Shown here: piece by piece, positions 1 through 8,276 of the stretch
Numbering within the stretch: the stretch's first letter is position 1
Layout of the letters: each line of letters opens with the position of its first letter
Source of the DNA: Marinibacterium sp.
GTDB taxonomy: Bacteria; Pseudomonadota; Alphaproteobacteria; Rhodobacterales; Rhodobacteraceae
Length of the DNA stretch: 34,495 nt
Assembly (NCBI GenBank): GCA_025800215.1
Contig: JAOXSC010000082.1
Coordinates: 1 to 34,495, forward strand
Direction: 5' to 3'
Translations under genes and position numbers: made by a program
The notes under the pieces: generated by a model
What the model saw: only the letters and a program-made list of their open reading frames with translations
The model's database searches: none
What the model was told of the DNA's origin: nothing

Positions 1-601
1 AGACATCCGCCACGTTCTCCTCCTTGTCCAGCGACAGGGAGGCGCCCTGATGCAGACCCTGGTTCCAGAACAACACGGCATAGCGCGAAAGGATCGCGAA
101 GACCGAACCCACAAGGCACAGCACCGAGGTCAGGTCCGCCGCGGTGTCCCCGTTTTCGACCGCTTCCCACATGGCGATATAGCCCAGATAGAACAGCGCA
201 AGGATCAGGAAGGATGTCAGGCGCGGATCCCAGGCCCACCAGGTGCCCCACATGGGCTGCCCCCAGAGCGCCCCGGTGATCAGCGCGATCAGCGTCATGG
301 TGATGCCCACCGGTGCCGCCGCCCGCGCGGCCAGCGCGCTGACATGGTGACGCCGGATCACCCAGATCAGCGAGGCCACAAGCATCATCAGCCAGGCATT
401 GATCGCCATGAGCGCCGCAGGCACGTGCAGATAGATGATCTTGACCGTCGATCCCTGGCGGAAATCATCGGGGGTGAAGAAGAACCCCCAGACCAGCCCC
501 ACCACCAGACACAGCGCCGACAGGGTCCACAGATAGGGCAGCACCCGCTCGGACGTGGCGAGGAATTTCTTGGGGTTGGCATATTCCCAGAGCGATGACA
601 T
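1..601 (-). CDS. ccmC: Haem exporter / CcmC, cytochrome c maturation (partial, 3' end outside window)
   Basis: CcmC is the inner-membrane protein that loads haem onto the haem chaperone CcmE during c-type cytochrome maturation. Translating from the ATG at 601 gives an open frame of 200 codons running off position 1, so about 40-50 C-terminal residues are missing relative to the usual size. The diagnostic tryptophan-rich WWD motif is visible (WGTWWAWDPRLTS, encoded near 210-265). It is flanked by the two conserved histidines expected as haem ligands, in YLHVPAA (near 430) and in GLHQGAS (near 50). Several hydrophobic helices alternate around these. It follows ccmB in the same direction with a 67 bp gap, matching the ccmABC order. 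The identification is secure. ccmD would be expected just beyond the window edge. Confidence 0.96.
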   Translation of the reverse strand, partial: MSSLWEYANPKKFLATSERVLPYLWTLSALCLVVGLVWGFFFTPDDFRQGSTVKIIYLHVPAALMAINAWLMMLVASLIWVIRRHHVSALAARAAAPVGITMTLIALITGALWGQPMWGTWWAWDPRLTSFLILALFYLGYIAMWEAVENGDTAADLTSVLCLVGSVFAILSRYAVLFWNQGLHQGASLSLDKEENVADV

Positions 602-668
602 GAGCCGCACCTAGCCTTTCCTTAGTCTCCCCCACCCCCTGATCGGTCCGGGTGAGGCTTGCCTTGAT

Positions 669-1325
669 CTAGCGCAGATTGATACGCAATACCGCCGCGC
701 TGGCAAAGGGCAGCAGCGCAATCACCCCCATGGTGATCCCCCCCAGCATCAGCAGCGGCGTCGTGGTCTCCATGCCCACCGCACCACGCCGGGCCACCTC
801 GGCGCCAAAGACCAGCGTGGGAACATATAGCGGCAGCACCAGCAGGCTCAAGAGAAGCCCGCCGCGTTTCAGCCCCACCGTCAGCGCCGCCCCGAAGGTG
901 CCGATCACCGACAGCGCGGGCGTGCCCACCATCAGCGACAGCACCAGCCAAAGATACCCCGGAGGCGCCAGATTGAGCAACACGCCAAAGACCGGCGCGG
1001 CCAGAACCAGCGGCAGGCCCGTGGTGATCCAATGGGCCAGCGCCTTGACGCTGACCACCGCTTCAAGAGGCAGCGGCGACGTGGCCAGAAGGTCAAGCGT
1101 GCCGTCTTCCCAATCCAGCGCCAGCAGCCGGTCCAGCGACAAAAGGCACGCCAGCAGCGCGCCCAGCCACAGGATGCCCGGCGCGATGGTCCCGAGCAGC
1201 TTGGCTTCGGGACCGACGCTCAGCGGCACCAGCACGGTGACGATCAGGAAAAACGCCAGCCCCAGGCCAAAGCCCCCGCCGGCCCGCATCGACAGCCTGA
1301 GATCCCTCAGCAGCAGCGCAATCAC
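669..1325 (-). CDS. ccmB: Haem ABC-type transporter permease CcmB
   Basis: Membrane subunit of the CcmABCD complex, which releases holo-CcmE from CcmC using ATP hydrolysis by CcmA. The 218-residue product matches the usual CcmB length (about 220) and is almost entirely hydrophobic, with about six predicted membrane helices. An N-terminal [11 protein letters not shown] segment precedes the first helix. The acidic stretch [11 protein letters not shown] after helix 2 is typical of the family. Translation starts at a GTG (1325-1323) that overlaps the ccmA stop as GTGA, which implies translational coupling. Its position between ccmA and ccmC supports the call. Confidence 0.96.
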   Translation of the reverse strand: MIALLLRDLRLSMRAGGGFGLGLAFFLIVTVLVPLSVGPEAKLLGTIAPGILWLGALLACLLSLDRLLALDWEDGTLDLLATSPLPLEAVVSVKALAHWITTGLPLVLAAPVFGVLLNLAPPGYLWLVLSLMVGTPALSVIGTFGAALTVGLKRGGLLLSLLVLPLYVPTLVFGAEVARRGAVGMETTTPLLMLGGITMGVIALLPFASAAVLRINLR

Positions 1326-1951
1326 AGGAATGCCTCGTCCATGGTCGCCGCACGCGGGCGCGCGCGGCAGGGGGTGACATCGAACACGTCGCCATCCAGC
1401 CCCAGATCAATATGCGTCGCCATCAGCGCCGCACCGCCGCCCGCCAGATGTGCGCGCACCTGATCGGCAAAGCGCGCAACCGATTTGGCGTCCAGCGACA
1501 CGGTGGGTTCGTCCAGCATCCAGATCGGCCGCCCCGTCACCGCCAGCCGCGCCAGCCCCAGCCGCCGTTTCTGCCCCGCCGACAGCGTCCCGGCGCCACG
1601 GTGGGCCAGATCCGTCAGATCAAACCCCGCCAGCGCCGCATCCACATCTGCGGTGGCAAAGACGCTGGCCCAGAAGCGCAGGTTTTCCAGAACGCTCAGC
1701 GTGGGTTTGATGCCATCGGCATGACCGGCATAGGCGATCTGATCGTCCGCACCCGTCATCGTCCCTTCGATCGGGGGTTGCAGGCCCGCCAGCGTGCGCA
1801 GCAGCGTGGTCTTGCCCGACCCGTTGGGCCCGCGCAGGATCAGCGCGCGACCGGGATAGAGCGCAAATGACACATGTTCCAGCACCGGCACACCGCCACG
1901 GGCCACGGCCAGGTTTGAAACATCCAAAAGCGGAAGGGGCAGGTCAGTCAT
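1322..1951 (-). CDS. ccmA: Haem ABC-type transporter ATP-binding protein CcmA
   Basis: ATPase subunit of the CcmAB complex in cytochrome c maturation. The 209-residue protein is a single ABC nucleotide-binding domain. It has Walker [10 protein letters not shown] near residue 40, the signature [14 protein letters not shown] near 123, Walker [13 protein letters not shown] near 143, and the switch histidine in ATHIDLG near 180. The short length with no extra domain is typical of CcmA. It lies 82 bp downstream of the Mth938-domain gene and overlaps ccmB by four bases, so it is probably the first ccm gene of a longer operon that includes secDF. Confidence 0.96.
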   Translation of the reverse strand: MTDLPLPLLDVSNLAVARGGVPVLEHVSFALYPGRALILRGPNGSGKTTLLRTLAGLQPPIEGTMTGADDQIAYAGHADGIKPTLSVLENLRFWASVFATADVDAALAGFDLTDLAHRGAGTLSAGQKRRLGLARLAVTGRPIWMLDEPTVSLDAKSVARFADQVRAHLAGGGAALMATHIDLGLDGDVFDVTPCRARPRAATMDEAFL

Positions 1952-2033
1952 GATCCGGGCTTACCCCAAGGGGCCGGGCAACGGAAACGGATGTTTCGCC
2001 GCAGCGGGCCAAAGGGTCCATACCGGCGCGGCC

Positions 2034-2387
2034 TCAGACCGGGATCAGCGCCAGCGCGATCCGGCGCCCTTCGGACAGAAGCACGTTATAGGTGCGGCAG
2101 GCCGCCGGCGAATTCATGATCTCGACCCCCAGCCCCGCCTCTTCCAGCCTTGCGCGCAGGGCGGCGGGGATATGGGCGATCTCGGCGCCCGTGCCGACAA
2201 AAAGAACATCCGTCTTGCCCGCCAGCGCCAGCAGCGTCTCCGCATCATCATAGCCACCCCAGGGCATGGTGCCATGGGCGCCCGTCAGCACCGGGCCCTG
2301 CACGACCTGCCCGCCGATCCGGAAAAAGCCCGGACCATAGCCTTCGATGGGCTCGGCATCGGTATAAGTGACTTCGTTCAGGCGCAT
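2034..2387 (-). CDS. Mth938-like domain (DUF498/NDUFAF3-type) protein
   Basis: A 117-residue soluble protein of the Mth938 fold family. Its mitochondrial relative NDUFAF3 helps assemble respiratory complex I; the bacterial function is not established. Family hallmarks visible are the early aromatic-glycine segment YGPGFFRIGG, the central TDVLFVGTGAEI with its GTG turn, and the late NSPAACRTYNVLLSEGR segment containing an A-C-R-TYN-L pattern. The start ATG at 2387 is preceded by AAAGGA at good spacing, and the stop of the TSUP gene is only 12 bp upstream. The neighbours are protein export and haem delivery genes. A link to membrane complex assembly is inference. Confidence 0.88.
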   Translation of the reverse strand: MRLNEVTYTDAEPIEGYGPGFFRIGGQVVQGPVLTGAHGTMPWGGYDDAETLLALAGKTDVLFVGTGAEIAHIPAALRARLEEAGLGVEIMNSPAACRTYNVLLSEGRRIALALIPV

Positions 2388-2399
2388 CGCAACGGTCCT

Positions 2400-3152
2400 T
2401 TACCCGTAGATCGGCAGGCCCATCACGATGGCGGCCGCGATGATGCCATAGGCCACTTTGCGATATAGCCCCTGTGCGTTCGGGTCAAACAGCGCCTGCC
2501 CGACCCGCGCAAAGATCCCGTAGGGCACCATCAGCATCAGCCCCAGAACCACCGCCTGCGGCGTCAGGATCCCCTGCAGCGCCATCATCGGCGCGGTCAG
2601 CAGCCCCGACAGGGTCAGAAACACCAGCGTATTGGCGCGCGACCGCGCCACGCTGTCCTGCCCGCCCAGCTGGAACAGCACCATGATCGGCCCGACCAGC
2701 CCCGTGGCCCCGCCCACCAGCCCGGTGGCCGCGGCCACACCGGCACGGGCCGTGGTGGTGGGGGCCGTGGCATAGCGCCAGCCCGACACCAGCGCCAGCA
2801 GCGTCACCGTGGTCACCGCCAGCACCGCCCACCGCATCACCGTCACGTCATTGCTGCGCAGGATCCAGATGCCGATGGGCAGGGTCAGGCAGGCAATCGC
2901 GATCATCATCGACACTCCGCCCCGGTCCGCCTGCCCCCAGGCACGCGGCACCAGTGTCACCAGCGACGCCAGCGCCGACACCGCAAAGGCCGCCACGGCC
3001 ATATCCACCGGGATAAAGGCGGTCGCCACCGGCATGAAGACCAGCGCCGCGCCAAAGCCTGCAAACCCGTACACCACACCGGCCACACAGGTGATCGCCA
3101 GCACCGCCCATAGCCCCGGCATGGCCAGCAGAGATGTCAGGATGTCTGTCAT
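2400..3152 (-). CDS. TSUP-family (TauE/SafE) membrane transporter
   Basis: A predicted integral membrane permease of the TSUP family, whose characterised members move sulfur-containing or organic anions; the substrate here cannot be read from sequence. The product is about 250 residues with roughly eight hydrophobic helices. It has two glycine-rich half-repeats typical of TSUP: GVVYGFAGFGAAL near the N-terminus and GLVGGATGLVGPIMV near residue 150. An upstream GTG at 3161 is in frame, but the ATG at 3152 has a GGTGGGGA ribosome site just before it and gives a standard N-terminus, so I prefer it. It lies 76 bp after secF and 12 bp before the Mth938-domain gene. Confidence 0.88.
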   Translation of the reverse strand: MTDILTSLLAMPGLWAVLAITCVAGVVYGFAGFGAALVFMPVATAFIPVDMAVAAFAVSALASLVTLVPRAWGQADRGGVSMMIAIACLTLPIGIWILRSNDVTVMRWAVLAVTTVTLLALVSGWRYATAPTTTARAGVAAATGLVGGATGLVGPIMVLFQLGGQDSVARSRANTLVFLTLSGLLTAPMMALQGILTPQAVVLGLMLMVPYGIFARVGQALFDPNAQGLYRKVAYGIIAAAIVMGLPIYG

Positions 3153-3228
3153 ATTCCCCACCCTGCCCGATGCCTGGCGGGCCGGTTAGGGCCAGTTGGG
3201 GGGCGCCGGTGGCGCCACCCCGCACGTC

Positions 3229-4197
3229 TTACGCGTCGATATTGGCGAACTGGTTGCCGGTCTTGGGGTCGGGTTTCGACCAGTCGCGCTTGACCCCCAG
3301 ATAAAGCAGGATGGCCGACGCCACAAAGACCGACGAATACGTGCCCACGATCACGCCCCAGATCATCGCAAAGACAAAGCCGCGGATCACGTCTCCGCCC
3401 AGCACATAGAGCGAAATCAGCGCCAGCAGCGTGGTGACCGAGGTCATGACCGTCCGGCTGAGCGTTTCGTTGATCGACAGGTTCAGCACTTCGGCCAGCG
3501 GGCGTTGCTTGTATTTGCGCAGGTTTTCGCGCACCCGGTCGAACACGACCACGGTATCGTTGAGCGAATAGCCCACGATGGTCAGCAGGGCGGCGATGAT
3601 CGCCAGATCAAAGCGGATCTGCAGTTCCGAAAAGATGCCGATGGTGAGCACCACGTCATGCACCAGCGCGGCCACCGCCCCAAGCGCGAACTGCCATTCG
3701 AACCGCGCCCAGATATAGACAAGCACCGCCCCGATGGCGAGCGCCACGGCAATGATCGCGGTCTTGATCAGCTCGCCCGACACTTTGGGCCCCACCGACT
3801 CCACCGACGCAAAGACGATATCGGGCGCAACGCCCTGCAGCGCGGCTTCGACCGCTTCGATCATGTCTGCGGATACGGATTCGCTGCCCTCCTGCGCCTG
3901 AATGCGCAGCATGGCGACATTCCGGTCGGGGCCGAATGTAGGGTCGAACACCTCGGTGATGGTCACATCCCCCAGGCCCAGATCCGCGATGGCATCGCGA
4001 TAGCTGCCCACATCCACCGGCTGGGCGCTTTCGGTGCGGATCGTGGTGCCGCCGCGAAAATCAATGCCGAAATTCAGCCCCTGCAGGGAAAACGACACCA
4101 CCGCCAGCACCATCATCAGGCCCGACAGGCCCAGCCACAGTTTCCAGCGGCGGAAGAAATCAAAGGCGGTGTCCTTGGGAACCAGTCTCAGGCGCAT
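3229..4197 (-). CDS. secF: Protein translocase subunit SecF
   Basis: SecF works with SecD to pull preproteins out of the SecYEG channel using the proton motive force. The 322-residue protein has the family architecture: a first membrane helix, the FGIDFRGGT motif near residues 43-51, a periplasmic domain to about residue 135, then five helices. Conserved segments include ALVHDVVLTIGIFS and GYSLNDTVVVFDRVREN. The ATG at 4197 lies one base after the secD stop, so the two are almost certainly translated together. Length and motif content are normal for an alphaproteobacterial SecF. Confidence 0.98.
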   Translation of the reverse strand: MRLRLVPKDTAFDFFRRWKLWLGLSGLMMVLAVVSFSLQGLNFGIDFRGGTTIRTESAQPVDVGSYRDAIADLGLGDVTITEVFDPTFGPDRNVAMLRIQAQEGSESVSADMIEAVEAALQGVAPDIVFASVESVGPKVSGELIKTAIIAVALAIGAVLVYIWARFEWQFALGAVAALVHDVVLTIGIFSELQIRFDLAIIAALLTIVGYSLNDTVVVFDRVRENLRKYKQRPLAEVLNLSINETLSRTVMTSVTTLLALISLYVLGGDVIRGFVFAMIWGVIVGTYSSVFVASAILLYLGVKRDWSKPDPKTGNQFANIDA

Positions 4198-4198
4198 G

Positions 4199-5860
4199 TC
4201 AGACCTCGATCTCTTTGGGGCGGCGGCGTTCGAACCAGGTGACGATCATCAGGCGCGTCACGAAGATCGCGGTGAAGACCGATGTCAGGATGCCAAGACC
4301 CAGCGTGATCACAAAGCCCCGCACCGGGCCCGAGCCCATGGCAAACAGGATCACCGCCGTGATGAATGTTGTGATGTTGGCGTCCAGAATGGCGCTGAGC
4401 GCGCGTTCATAGCCAAGCTCGATGGCGCGTGCGGGGCCTTTTGCGGTCTTCAGCTCTTCTCGGATGCGTTCAAAGACCAGCACATTGGCGTCCACCGCCA
4501 TGCCCACGGTCAGCACGATGCCGGCAATCCCCGGCAGCGTCAGGGTCGCGCCGATCAGGCTCAGCACACCAAACAGCAACCCGATATTGAGGATCAGCGC
4601 CACATTGGCAAAGAGGCCAAAAAGACCATAGCTCAGCCCCATGAACACCAGCACCGCGACAAAGGCGACCATGGTGGCCACGCGGCCCGCGTCGATGCTG
4701 TCCTGGCCCAGCTCGGGGCCGATGGTGCGTTCTTCAAGGAAGGTCAGCCCGGCAGGCAGCGCACCGGCGCGCAGCAGAACGGCCAGATTGGTGCTTTCTT
4801 CGACGCTGAACTGGCCGGTGATGATGCCCGATCCGCCGGGAATATGGCTTTGGATCACAGGCGCGCTGATCACTTCGTCATCCAGCACGATGGCAAAGGG
4901 CTGGCCGATGTTTTCGGCCGTGTAGTCCCCGAATTTGCGCGCGCCCGACGGGTTGAAGCGGAAATTCACCGCGGGCCGCCCGTTCTGATCAAAGGACGGC
5001 TGCGCATCGACCAGCTCTTCGCCGGTGACCACGGGGGCGGCTTCGATGATGTAGTACACGCCGTCTTCGTCGATGGACGGCACCAGCTTGTTGCCGACAC
5101 CCGGCGCGGCATTGGCATCCGCGCCACGGCTGACAACCGGGTTGAAGGTCAGCTGAGCGGTGGTGCCGATGATGTCCTTGAGCTCGGACGCGCTGCCGAT
5201 GCCGGGCACCTGGATCAGGATGCGATCTTCGCCCTGACGCTGGATCGTGGGTTCGCGTGTGCCGACCTCGTCGATGCGGCGGCGCACGATTTCAAGCGCC
5301 TGACGCACCGTGCGGTCATCCGACGCGATCTTTTCCTGGTCCGACAAGGTGACGATCAGAATGTCGCCTTCGCTGCGCACATTGATGTCGGTTCCGGCCA
5401 CGCCGGTCAGTGTCTGGATCGGCTGGGCAAGCCCGCGCGCCACTTCTACGGCGCGCGACATGCCACTGGGACTGCTGATCTTTACGCGCAGCTCATCCGC
5501 CGCAGAGGGCTGCAGGCGGATGGTGCCGATGGTCGCACGCTCGGGCCGCAGCGCGTCGCGCAGCTCGGGCCAGAACGCTTCCATCCGTGTGGCATAGACG
5601 TCTTCAACCTGAACCTCGGCCAAAAGATGCGCACCACCGCGCAGATCAAGACCCAGATTGACCAGCGAAGACGGCAGGAAAGACGGCCAGGATGCGGCCT
5701 CTTCGACCAGCTCCGGCGTCTCGCCGCCGCGTTCCATCGCCAGGACCGCGTCGTTATGTTGCTCGACGCGGCTGTAAAAGGCGTTCGGCATGGCCACCAA
5801 AAGGCCCACCGCACAGACCGCCCAGATCAGCACGCGTTTCCAGGTCTCGATTTGGAGCAT
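4199..5860 (-). CDS. secD: Protein translocase subunit SecD
   Basis: Partner of SecF in proton-driven completion of Sec protein export. The 553-residue product has an N-terminal helix (about 9-26), a large periplasmic P1 region starting with the conserved GLDLRGGAHLL, and a C-terminal block of helices. The block carries GMAVDANVLVFERIREE, the conserved aspartate motif of helix 4. The length suits alphaproteobacterial SecD (about 550), shorter than E. coli SecD. The yajC stop is 36 bp upstream and secF begins one base after the secD stop, forming the usual yajC-secD-secF unit. Confidence 0.98.
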   Translation of the reverse strand: MLQIETWKRVLIWAVCAVGLLVAMPNAFYSRVEQHNDAVLAMERGGETPELVEEAASWPSFLPSSLVNLGLDLRGGAHLLAEVQVEDVYATRMEAFWPELRDALRPERATIGTIRLQPSAADELRVKISSPSGMSRAVEVARGLAQPIQTLTGVAGTDINVRSEGDILIVTLSDQEKIASDDRTVRQALEIVRRRIDEVGTREPTIQRQGEDRILIQVPGIGSASELKDIIGTTAQLTFNPVVSRGADANAAPGVGNKLVPSIDEDGVYYIIEAAPVVTGEELVDAQPSFDQNGRPAVNFRFNPSGARKFGDYTAENIGQPFAIVLDDEVISAPVIQSHIPGGSGIITGQFSVEESTNLAVLLRAGALPAGLTFLEERTIGPELGQDSIDAGRVATMVAFVAVLVFMGLSYGLFGLFANVALILNIGLLFGVLSLIGATLTLPGIAGIVLTVGMAVDANVLVFERIREELKTAKGPARAIELGYERALSAILDANITTFITAVILFAMGSGPVRGFVITLGLGILTSVFTAIFVTRLMIVTWFERRRPKEIEV

Positions 5861-5896
5861 GATCCGGCCCTTTCGCGGCGAAAATGCGGTGTCGGA

Positions 5897-6181
5897 TCAG
5901 GACGCCGGTTCGGTCTTGTTCAGCACCTGAGCGATGGTCGATTTCACCACGCGCACCTTGACGCCTTCGGACAGTTCAACTTCGACTTCGTTGTCGTCCT
6001 TGACCTTGACCACCTTGCCGATCAGGCCGCCCGCCGTGACCACCTGATCGCCGCGGCGCAGGGCCTCGACCATGGCCTGGTGTTCCTTGACCTTTTTCTG
6101 CTGCGGACGGATCAGCAGGAAATACATGATCGCAAAGATCAGAATGAGGGGAAGAAACTGGGCCAGAGCGTTGCCGTCCAT
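5897..6181 (-). CDS. yajC: Preprotein translocase subunit YajC
   Basis: Small SecDF-associated membrane protein. I place the start at the ATG at 6181, giving 94 residues. It is preceded by AAGGA eight bases upstream and starts directly before the single membrane helix (about 7-22, LPLILIFAIMYFLLI). A longer in-frame reading to 6283 would add an arginine-rich stretch foreign to the family. After the helix comes the diagnostic RPQQKKVKEHQ motif and a short beta-rich domain with GDQVVTAGGLIGKV. It is the first gene of the minus-strand sec/ccm cluster, so its promoter should lie in the divergent 6182-6377 region, where I see no clear consensus. Confidence 0.97.
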   Translation of the reverse strand: MDGNALAQFLPLILIFAIMYFLLIRPQQKKVKEHQAMVEALRRGDQVVTAGGLIGKVVKVKDDNEVEVELSEGVKVRVVKSTIAQVLNKTEPAS

Positions 6182-6377
6182 GCGGGGTATCCTTGTCTCG
6201 AAATGGGCGTCTGAGCGCCGGTTCGGGCGGAACCTATGCGCTGCGGCAAGGGTTTGCAAGAAGCTGCGGCACCGGCGTGACAAAGGGGCGTGGCATTGGT
6301 TTTGTCAGGGCGCGGGCATGGTCTGTGACGGGCGCATCCGGGCCTGCACGGGGTTGGATCTGACGCGGGATCGCGTC

Positions 6378-8117
6378 ATGATGTGCCGAAATACTGAATC
6401 GGGATCTTTCCGCGTGACAACCATCACCCTGCCCCTGCCCCCGGATCTTGTCTGGGGGATCGCCGGTGTCCTGGCCTTCGCCCTTGTCTGTTGGGGGGTC
6501 TATTCCGCACTGCCCCGCGACGACCAATCCGACGCCGCGGCGCCGCGATTTGTTCTGGGCTTGCAGCGCAAGGTTGGCCTGCAGGCGATGGCCCCCGGCG
6601 TGTTCTTTGTTCTGCTTTTGCTGTGGTGCGTGCTGTTTGCGGTGCTGTTTTGCGGGTTGAACGCGGTGATCATGGATCTGGTGATGCAGGTCGTGCGCGA
6701 CAAAGGGCTGGACGAGATCCGCATCGGCCTTCTTGCCCTTGCGGCCCTGACAGCGACCACCGGCGCGGTGGTGGCGCTGCCCTTTACGATGATCCGCATC
6801 CGGCTGACCCACGTACAGACCGAGACGGACAAGCACGCGCTGTTCAACGACAAGATCAACGCCGCCAGCGCCGATCTGCACGCGATGCGAGAGATCACGC
6901 GGAACCTCGGATCCGCAGAAGACCCGAACCTACAGACCCTGCACGAAGCAGACGTCGTGCGCCGATGCGCCGCGATCGACCGTCTTGAGGGGCTGGTCGG
7001 GGAACGCCCCGAAGAGAGCACGCGTGTCGCACGGTTGCTGAGCGTCTATGTCCGCGAGCTGTCGGGCGAGGATGGGCTGCGCCCCGCAGAGCCAGAAACC
7101 GATGATCCAGATGAGCTCGACGTTTGGATACGTTCGCTGCGCCCGGTACGATCCGATATGGAAACGGCTGTGCAGACCATTGCAAAGCTCGCCGTCACGG
7201 TCGGCGAGAGCTTTGATGGCAATTGGATCGACTTAAGGCAAAGCAATCTTCAAGCCTTTGATCTAAGGAAGGCGGACCTCTCCGGCGCCCGATTTGATGG
7301 TGCACATCTCAGCGGCACAATTCTGTCTGATGCGAACCTAGCGCGAACCACGTTCAAAGACGCTCACATGCCGGGGGCTGATTTTCGTGATGCAGACCTA
7401 CACTGCGCACAGCTATCGAGAGCACACTTGCAAGCCACATGTTTTGTCAACGCGGAGCTCAATGGTGCCAGCCTCGCCCAGGCCCAGCTTGCGCATGCTG
7501 ACGGGCTAGGTGCCCATCTGGTCGGCGCAGAGTGCTTCGGGATCGACCTCTGCGGCGCCGATTTCTCTTGGGCCGATCTGACTGAGAGTGATCTTCGCCA
7601 CATGACGGCCCGGAACGGCACTTTCGAAGGTACAAGGTTTGTAAGATCACGGCTTACCCGTGCCTATTTTTCGTCGGCGAACCTTGGGTCCGCGGTGTTT
7701 CGACATGCCGATCTGTCCTCGGCAGATTTCAGCGGCGCGCACATGTCAGAGGCCGATCTGTCCTGCGCGACGTTGTTTGATACCTATTTCAACCGCGCGG
7801 ATCTGCAAGATAGCATGTTTTGCGGCGCCTATATTGAGCGCGTAGATCTTGGTCTGGCCCGTAGCCTTGACGACGTGACGTGGACCGGAGCAGGCCTGAA
7901 GCATATCGACCTCCGTCAGATGACCCCCGATGATTTTGACAGCGCGTGCTGTTTTGGGGATGCGACGGTGATCCTGCCTGATGACATCCCGCGCCCACCT
8001 CATTGGCCCACGGATGACCTGAGACCGCGCGCCTATCGCGCCGCGTGGCGGGTTTGGCGAAGGTCGATCGGGTTTGATCCCGGGGATCCTTCCACATGGG
8101 ACGCGCCCCGCCCCTGA
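6378..8117 (+). CDS. Membrane-anchored pentapeptide-repeat protein
   Basis: A protein of about 579 residues (start uncertain) with three N-terminal hydrophobic segments and a long pentapeptide-repeat domain. The segments are roughly residues 20-42, 68-103 and 110-135. The first is followed by a short charged linker, and the third by a helical, charged region (about 140-285). From about residue 285 to 512 the sequence is an almost continuous A(D/N)LXX-type repeat, such as ADLSG, ANLAR, ADFRD and ADLHC, expected to fold as a right-handed quadrilateral beta helix. A tryptophan-rich tail with RAAWRVWRRSIG follows. Starts are possible at the paired ATGs at 6378/6381 or the GTG at 6414; none has a strong ribosome site. 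Function is unknown; pentapeptide repeats can mediate protein binding or DNA mimicry. The repeat half looks less GC-rich than neighbouring genes. Confidence 0.85.
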   Translation: MMCRNTESGSFRVTTITLPLPPDLVWGIAGVLAFALVCWGVYSALPRDDQSDAAAPRFVLGLQRKVGLQAMAPGVFFVLLLLWCVLFAVLFCGLNAVIMDLVMQVVRDKGLDEIRIGLLALAALTATTGAVVALPFTMIRIRLTHVQTETDKHALFNDKINAASADLHAMREITRNLGSAEDPNLQTLHEADVVRRCAAIDRLEGLVGERPEESTRVARLLSVYVRELSGEDGLRPAEPETDDPDELDVWIRSLRPVRSDMETAVQTIAKLAVTVGESFDGNWIDLRQSNLQAFDLRKADLSGARFDGAHLSGTILSDANLARTTFKDAHMPGADFRDADLHCAQLSRAHLQATCFVNAELNGASLAQAQLAHADGLGAHLVGAECFGIDLCGADFSWADLTESDLRHMTARNGTFEGTRFVRSRLTRAYFSSANLGSAVFRHADLSSADFSGAHMSEADLSCATLFDTYFNRADLQDSMFCGAYIERVDLGLARSLDDVTWTGAGLKHIDLRQMTPDDFDSACCFGDATVILPDDIPRPPHWPTDDLRPRAYRAAWRVWRRSIGFDPGDPSTWDAPRP

Positions 8118-8140
8118 TCCCCGCCCTGCCCCCCTGCGCT

Positions 8141-8165
8141 GTGGCGGGCTGAAGCCCGCCCTACC
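8141..8165 (+). repeat. REP-like palindromic repeat, copy 1
   Basis: A 25 bp unit containing the near-perfect hairpin GGCGGGCTGAAGCCCGCC (8-base arms, 2-base loop) at 8143-8160, followed by CTACC. An identical 25 bp unit lies at 9332-9356, so the two bracket the cyclase-family gene. The size, palindrome and intergenic position are typical of REP elements. It may also act as a weak terminator for the pentapeptide gene. Confidence 0.8.
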
Positions 8166-8276
8166 TTGGTCGCGACCGTCATGCGCAGCTGTGGCGTTGA
8201 CCGAGCGCGGGGATTGGTCAAGCTTGGGGGCGTGTCTGCTGCCTGGCGGTGGGCACGACCATAAGGGAGGACTAAG

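Noticed and set aside
3196..4242. A 348-codon open frame on the plus strand opposite secF
   Set aside because: His/Arg/Gln-rich antisense composition over a confident gene.
4034..6214. A 726-codon open frame on the plus strand
   Set aside because: It lies wholly opposite secF, secD and yajC, is rich in His, Gln and Arg, and has no recognisable domain. It is a high-GC antisense frame.
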